Positions 4,826 to 8,061 of a stretch of DNA of 8,061 nucleotides are shown here, piece after piece. The notes below the pieces were generated by a model. It worked only from the letters and a program-made list of their open reading frames with translations, searched no databases and was not told the DNA's origin. Origin of the DNA: an uncultured Rhodospirillales bacterium. GTDB taxonomy: Bacteria; Pseudomonadota; Alphaproteobacteria; Rhodospirillales; Defluviicoccaceae. Where the stretch lies: NCBI GenBank assembly GCA_937127205.1, contig CAKZLS010000076.1:1-8061 (forward strand), given 5' to 3'. A program made the translations under genes and the position numbers. How positions within the stretch are numbered: position 1 is the stretch's first letter; each line of letters begins with the position of its first letter.

Positions 4826-5701
4826 ATGCCTTCAAAGAATACCAGTACTAGCTTTCAATCCTTGATTTTGTCGCTCCAGGCGTTCTGGGCGGACAAAGGG
4901 TGCGTGGTGCTGCAACCTTTCGATATGGAGGTGGGCGCCGGGACCTTTCATCCCGCCACCACGCTCCGCGCCCTCGGGCCCGAGCCCTGGAAGACCGCGT
5001 ACGTGCAGCCGTCGCGGCGGCCCACCGACGGACGGTACGGCGAAAACCCGAACCGCCTGCAGCACTATTACCAGTTTCAGGTCCTGCTCAAGCCGTCGCC
5101 TCCGGATTCCCAGGGGCTGTACCTGGAGAGCTTGAAACACTTAGGCGTCGATCCCGCCCTGCACGACATCCGCTTCGTCGAGGACGACTGGGAAAGCCCG
5201 ACGTTGGGCGCCTGGGGTCTCGGTTGGGAGGTCTGGTGCGACGGGATGGAGGTCACTCAGTTTACCTATTTCCAGCAGGTGGGCGGTTTCGAGTGCGCGC
5301 CGGTGGCGGTCGAGCTGACCTACGGGCTCGAGCGCCTCGCCATGTACATCCAGGGCGTCGAGAACGTCTATGATCTCGACTGGGACGGTCTCGGAACCAC
5401 CTATGGCGACGTGTTCCTGCAGGCCGAACGGGAAGGCTCGGCCTACAATTTCGAACACGCCGACACCGCCACTTTGTTCCGCCATTTCGCCGACGCCGAG
5501 GCGGAGTGCAAGATCTGTCTCGATGCCGGACTGGTTCTGCCGGCCTATGACCAGTGCATCAAGGCCTCTCACCGGTTCAACTTATTGGATGCGCGGGGCG
5601 TCATCAGCGTGACCGAGCGCGCCGCCTATATCGGGCGTGTCCGGGCGCTCGCCCGGGGCTGCTGCGAAGGCTGGCTGCAGAGCCGCGGGCACGGGGGATA
5701 G
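4826..5701 (+). CDS. glyQ: Glycyl-tRNA synthetase alpha subunit
   Basis: The 291-residue alpha chain of the bacterial alpha2beta2 class II glycyl-tRNA synthetase. It carries the active site that forms glycyl-adenylate and charges tRNA-Gly in the cytoplasm. Diagnostic stretches are FDMEVGAGTFHPATTLRALG (32-51), the motif 2 region PSRRPTDGRYGENPNRLQHY (62-81) with ATP-contacting arginines, GWEVWCDGMEVTQFTYFQQ (133-151), and motif 3 ELTYGLERLAMYIQ (163-176) with Arg170. Length matches the family (about 300). The ATG at 4826 has AGGT 7 nt upstream and begins the conserved FQSLILSLQAFW helix at residue 10. glyS follows after 3 bp, so the two chains are co-translated in the ratio needed for the complex. 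Confidence 0.98.
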   Translation: MPSKNTSTSFQSLILSLQAFWADKGCVVLQPFDMEVGAGTFHPATTLRALGPEPWKTAYVQPSRRPTDGRYGENPNRLQHYYQFQVLLKPSPPDSQGLYLESLKHLGVDPALHDIRFVEDDWESPTLGAWGLGWEVWCDGMEVTQFTYFQQVGGFECAPVAVELTYGLERLAMYIQGVENVYDLDWDGLGTTYGDVFLQAEREGSAYNFEHADTATLFRHFADAEAECKICLDAGLVLPAYDQCIKASHRFNLLDARGVISVTERAAYIGRVRALARGCCEGWLQSRGHGG

Positions 5702-5704
5702 ATC

Positions 5705-7879
5705 ATGGCCGAGTTGCTTGTCGAACTCCTAAGCGAGGAAATACCCGCGCGCATGCAGGCGCGTGCGGCGGCGGACTTCAAGCGTCTGGTCGGCGCCGCA
5801 CTCGACAAGGCCCAGCTGTCATACGAGCGCGCCGACGCCGACGTCACCCCGCGCCGCCTGATCCTGGTGGTGGACGGTCTGCCGGTGGCGCAGCCGGACG
5901 TATCGGAGGAGCGCCGAGGCCCGCGCGCGGACGCTCCCGAAAAGGCCATTGCGGGTTTTCTCAAGTCCGCCGGTCTCACACGTGACCAAGTGGAGGAACG
6001 CGAAACGCCCAAGGGCACGTTCCTGTTCGCCCACATCGAAAAAAAGGGCCACGCTACGCGCGATGTGCTGCCGGCGTTGCTCGAAGGGGTCCTTTCCCAG
6101 ATGCCCTGGCCGAAATCCATGCGCTGGGCGAACACGACGGTCAGTTGGGTTCGCCCGCTGCACGGCATCCTCGCCATCTTCGACGGTTCCGCGCTCGACG
6201 GCACTTTCTCCTTCGGGGGCCAAGGCGGGGACGGCGGCAATTTGGCGTTAAGTTTCGCCGATAACACCCGGGGCCACCGGTTTCTCGCACCGGGCTTGTT
6301 CACGGTCAGCGATTTCGCCGATTACAAGGCCAAGCTGCACGAGGCCAAGGTGATGATCGACCGCGACGAGCGCCGTAGCGCGATCGTCGAGCAGGCCGAT
6401 CGGCTGGCATCGGCAGAAGGCCTGACGATCCGAGAGGATGCGGGGCTGCTGGAAGAGGTTGTCGGGCTGGTGGAGTGGCCGGTGGTGATGATCGGGCGCA
6501 TCGATGAAGCCTTTATGGCCGTGCCGCCCGAAGTACTGATTACCGCCATGCGGACCCATCAGAAGTATTTCTCGCTGCTGGATGCTTCCGGCGCCATGGC
6601 GCCCCGGTTCGTGGTGGTGGCCAACACCGAGGCCAGCGACGGCGGCAAGCAGGTGATCGCCGGAAACGAACGGGTGCTGCGCGCCCGCCTGGCCGACGCC
6701 AAGTTTTTCTGGGATCAGGACCGCAACAACACACTGGAGAGCCGCACCCCCCAGCTCGCCGAGCGCATTTTCCACGCCAAGTTGGGCACCGATTTTGAGC
6801 GGGTGGAGCGGATCGCCAAGCTGGCCCGCGAATGGGCGAAGTACAGTCAGGCCGATCCCGAAAAGTCCGAGCGGGCCGCGCACCTGTGCAAGGCCGACTT
6901 GATGACCGAGATGGTCGGCGAACTTCCGGAACTGCAGGGCTTGATGGGCCAGTATTACGCCCTGAACGACGGCGAAGATGCGGAAGTGGCCCAGGCCATC
7001 GCCGATCACTATTCGCCGTTGGGTCCGGGCGACGACTGTCCGTCCGCTCCGGTGAGCGTCACCGTGGCATTGGCCGATAAGATCGACACGCTTGCAGGCT
7101 TTTTCATCATTGATCAGAAGCCGACGGGTTCGAAGGATCCGTTCGCGCTGCGGCGCGCGGCGCTGGGGGTGATCCGGCTGATCGTCGAGAACGGGTTGCG
7201 CGTTCCCTTGCTCACGCTGTTCGATGCCGCCGATAAGCTCCATCGCGAACGGGCTTTGGTAGTAAAGGACGGGCAACCGGACAGCTCCATCGCCATTTCC
7301 GGATTTGCCACCCACTCCCGACCTGGCTGGGACAAACCGCACGAACCGGCCTCGTGGGAGTTGCTCGATTTCTTTGCCGATCGCCTCAAAGCGCACCTGC
7401 GCGAGCAGGGAATTCGCCACGATCTTATCTCTGCGGTGTTCGCCCTTGGCGGCGAGGACGACCTTGTAAGGTTGCTCTCGCGGGTTTCTGCGCTTAAAGA
7501 CTTTCTCGATACGGACGACGGTGCTAATTTGCTGTCCGCCTACCGGCGAGCGAGCAATATCGTTCGTATCGAAGAGAAAAAGGATGGCACAAGTTACGAA
7601 GGGGAGACGGAGGAAGAGCTTCTCTCGCAGCACGAAGAAACAGAACTCTATCAGACTCTAGGGCGGGCGCGACAGCAGATTACCGAGGCACTGGTTGACG
7701 AACGGTTTGGTGCGGCGATGGCCGGACTTGCTGGATTGCGTTCACCTTTGGACGCCTTTTTTGACACCGTCACGGTGAACTGTGATAACGCGCAATTGCG
7801 CACGAACCGGTTACGGCTCCTGTCGCAAATCCGGTCGGCTCTGGGAGGGGTTGCGGACTTTTCACATATCGAGGGTTAG
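5705..7879 (+). CDS. glyS: Glycyl-tRNA synthetase beta subunit
   Basis: The 724-residue beta chain, needed for tRNA-Gly recognition and for activity of the alpha subunit. It starts with the classic MAELLVELLSEEIPARMQ (1-18). Signature blocks follow: MRWANTTVSWVRPLHGI (139-155), VPPEVLITAMRTHQKYF (273-289), NERVLRARLADAKFFWDQD (321-339), and the HD-like helical core KADLMTEMVGELPELQGLMG (396-415). PTGSKDPFALRRAALGVIR (473-491) then leads into the C-terminal DALR-type anticodon-binding domain (about 590-710, ending QLRTNRLRLLSQIR). It is longer than the 689-residue E. coli protein; the extra length sits around 510-550, which I believe is a lineage-typical insertion. GGGGGA at 5693-5698 serves as ribosome site, 6 nt before the ATG. 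The last ~400 bp are lower in GC than the rest of the gene. Confidence 0.98.
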   Translation: MAELLVELLSEEIPARMQARAAADFKRLVGAALDKAQLSYERADADVTPRRLILVVDGLPVAQPDVSEERRGPRADAPEKAIAGFLKSAGLTRDQVEERETPKGTFLFAHIEKKGHATRDVLPALLEGVLSQMPWPKSMRWANTTVSWVRPLHGILAIFDGSALDGTFSFGGQGGDGGNLALSFADNTRGHRFLAPGLFTVSDFADYKAKLHEAKVMIDRDERRSAIVEQADRLASAEGLTIREDAGLLEEVVGLVEWPVVMIGRIDEAFMAVPPEVLITAMRTHQKYFSLLDASGAMAPRFVVVANTEASDGGKQVIAGNERVLRARLADAKFFWDQDRNNTLESRTPQLAERIFHAKLGTDFERVERIAKLAREWAKYSQADPEKSERAAHLCKADLMTEMVGELPELQGLMGQYYALNDGEDAEVAQAIADHYSPLGPGDDCPSAPVSVTVALADKIDTLAGFFIIDQKPTGSKDPFALRRAALGVIRLIVENGLRVPLLTLFDAADKLHRERALVVKDGQPDSSIAISGFATHSRPGWDKPHEPASWELLDFFADRLKAHLREQGIRHDLISAVFALGGEDDLVRLLSRVSALKDFLDTDDGANLLSAYRRASNIVRIEEKKDGTSYEGETEEELLSQHEETELYQTLGRARQQITEALVDERFGAAMAGLAGLRSPLDAFFDTVTVNCDNAQLRTNRLRLLSQIRSALGGVADFSHIEG

Positions 7880-7889
7880 GGACAAAAAC

Positions 7890-8061
7890 ATGACAAAATG
7901 GGTTTACACGTTCGGAGGCGGCAAAGCAGAAGGCCGCGCGGACATGAAGAATTTACTCGGCGGCAAGGGTGCGAACCTCGCCGAAATGAGCAACCTCGGC
8001 GTTCCGGTGCCGGCGGGCTTCACCATCAGCACCGAGCTTTGCACATATTTTTACGATCACG
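7890..8061 (+). CDS. ppdK: Pyruvate, phosphate dikinase (5' part, cut by window end)
   Basis: The first 57 codons of pyruvate phosphate dikinase, which interconverts pyruvate + ATP + Pi with phosphoenolpyruvate + AMP + PPi and links glycolysis/gluconeogenesis to the TCA cycle. The N-terminus MTKWVYTFGGGKAEGRADMK (1-20) and LLGGKGANLAEMSNLGVPVP (22-41) are diagnostic; this is the start of the ATP-grasp-type nucleotide-binding domain, with Lys26 in the GGKGANLAEM ATP-contacting loop. The full protein is normally about 870-890 residues, so its swivelling phosphohistidine and PEP/pyruvate barrel domains lie outside. The ATG at 7890 follows AGGGA by 7 nt and comes 10 bp after the glyS stop, so it can be transcribed with glyQS. 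Confidence 0.95.
   Translation, partial: MTKWVYTFGGGKAEGRADMKNLLGGKGANLAEMSNLGVPVPAGFTISTELCTYFYDH

Noticed and set aside
6248..7633. Long open frame (461 codons) on the - strand inside glyS
   Set aside because: It lies antisense to a certain gene in GC-rich DNA, where codon bias keeps the opposite strand free of stops. Its product is His/Arg/Gly-rich with no recognisable domain and no convincing ribosome site.
1..8061. Mobile element, CRISPR array, toxin-antitoxin or defence genes
   Set aside because: No transposase, integrase, regularly spaced repeat, small two-gene toxin pair or nuclease/helicase domain could be seen on either strand.

Overview
The window looks like core chromosome of an alphaproteobacterium, probably Rhodospirillales-like. 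The evidence is high-GC coding sequence, promoters of the TTGACC-N17/18-TATGGT type, a heterodimeric glycyl-tRNA synthetase (glyQ and glyS) followed by ppdK, and an IspB-type polyprenyl diphosphate synthase divergent from a DUF2007/methyltransferase pair. From memory, this gene order is common in alphaproteobacteria. The genus cannot be told from the sequence alone.

Left part (1-1256): an AT-rich stretch leads into an orphan periplasmic amino-acid-binding protein gene on the + strand. It converges on a tRNA-Pro(CGG) gene on the - strand that has its own promoter and an encoded CCA end. The gap between them holds a small hairpin and an imperfect 18/19-bp tandem repeat.

Middle (1257-4698): ispB (- strand) makes the isoprenoid tail of ubiquinone. 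A 110-bp divergent intergenic region separates it from a + strand series: a DUF2007 protein, an overlapping TrmN6-like N6-adenine methyltransferase starting at TTG, a soluble S49 (SppA/SohB-type) serine protease, and a 94-residue membrane-anchored protein with a four-cysteine zinc-ribbon-like tail.

Right part (4699-8061): a good sigma-70-type promoter drives glyQ-glyS (3-bp gap), the alpha and beta chains of glycyl-tRNA synthetase. The start of ppdK (pyruvate phosphate dikinase) follows 10 bp later and is cut by the window end.

Together the genes serve translation (tRNA-Pro, tRNA modification, glycine charging), quinone synthesis, protein quality control and PEP/pyruvate metabolism. I found no mobile element, CRISPR array, phage gene or toxin/defence system, and no convincing previously undescribed system. 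The points worth a second look are small: start-site choices, possible leaderless starts, short structured intergenic elements, a little-known small membrane protein, and a composition drop at the end of glyS.
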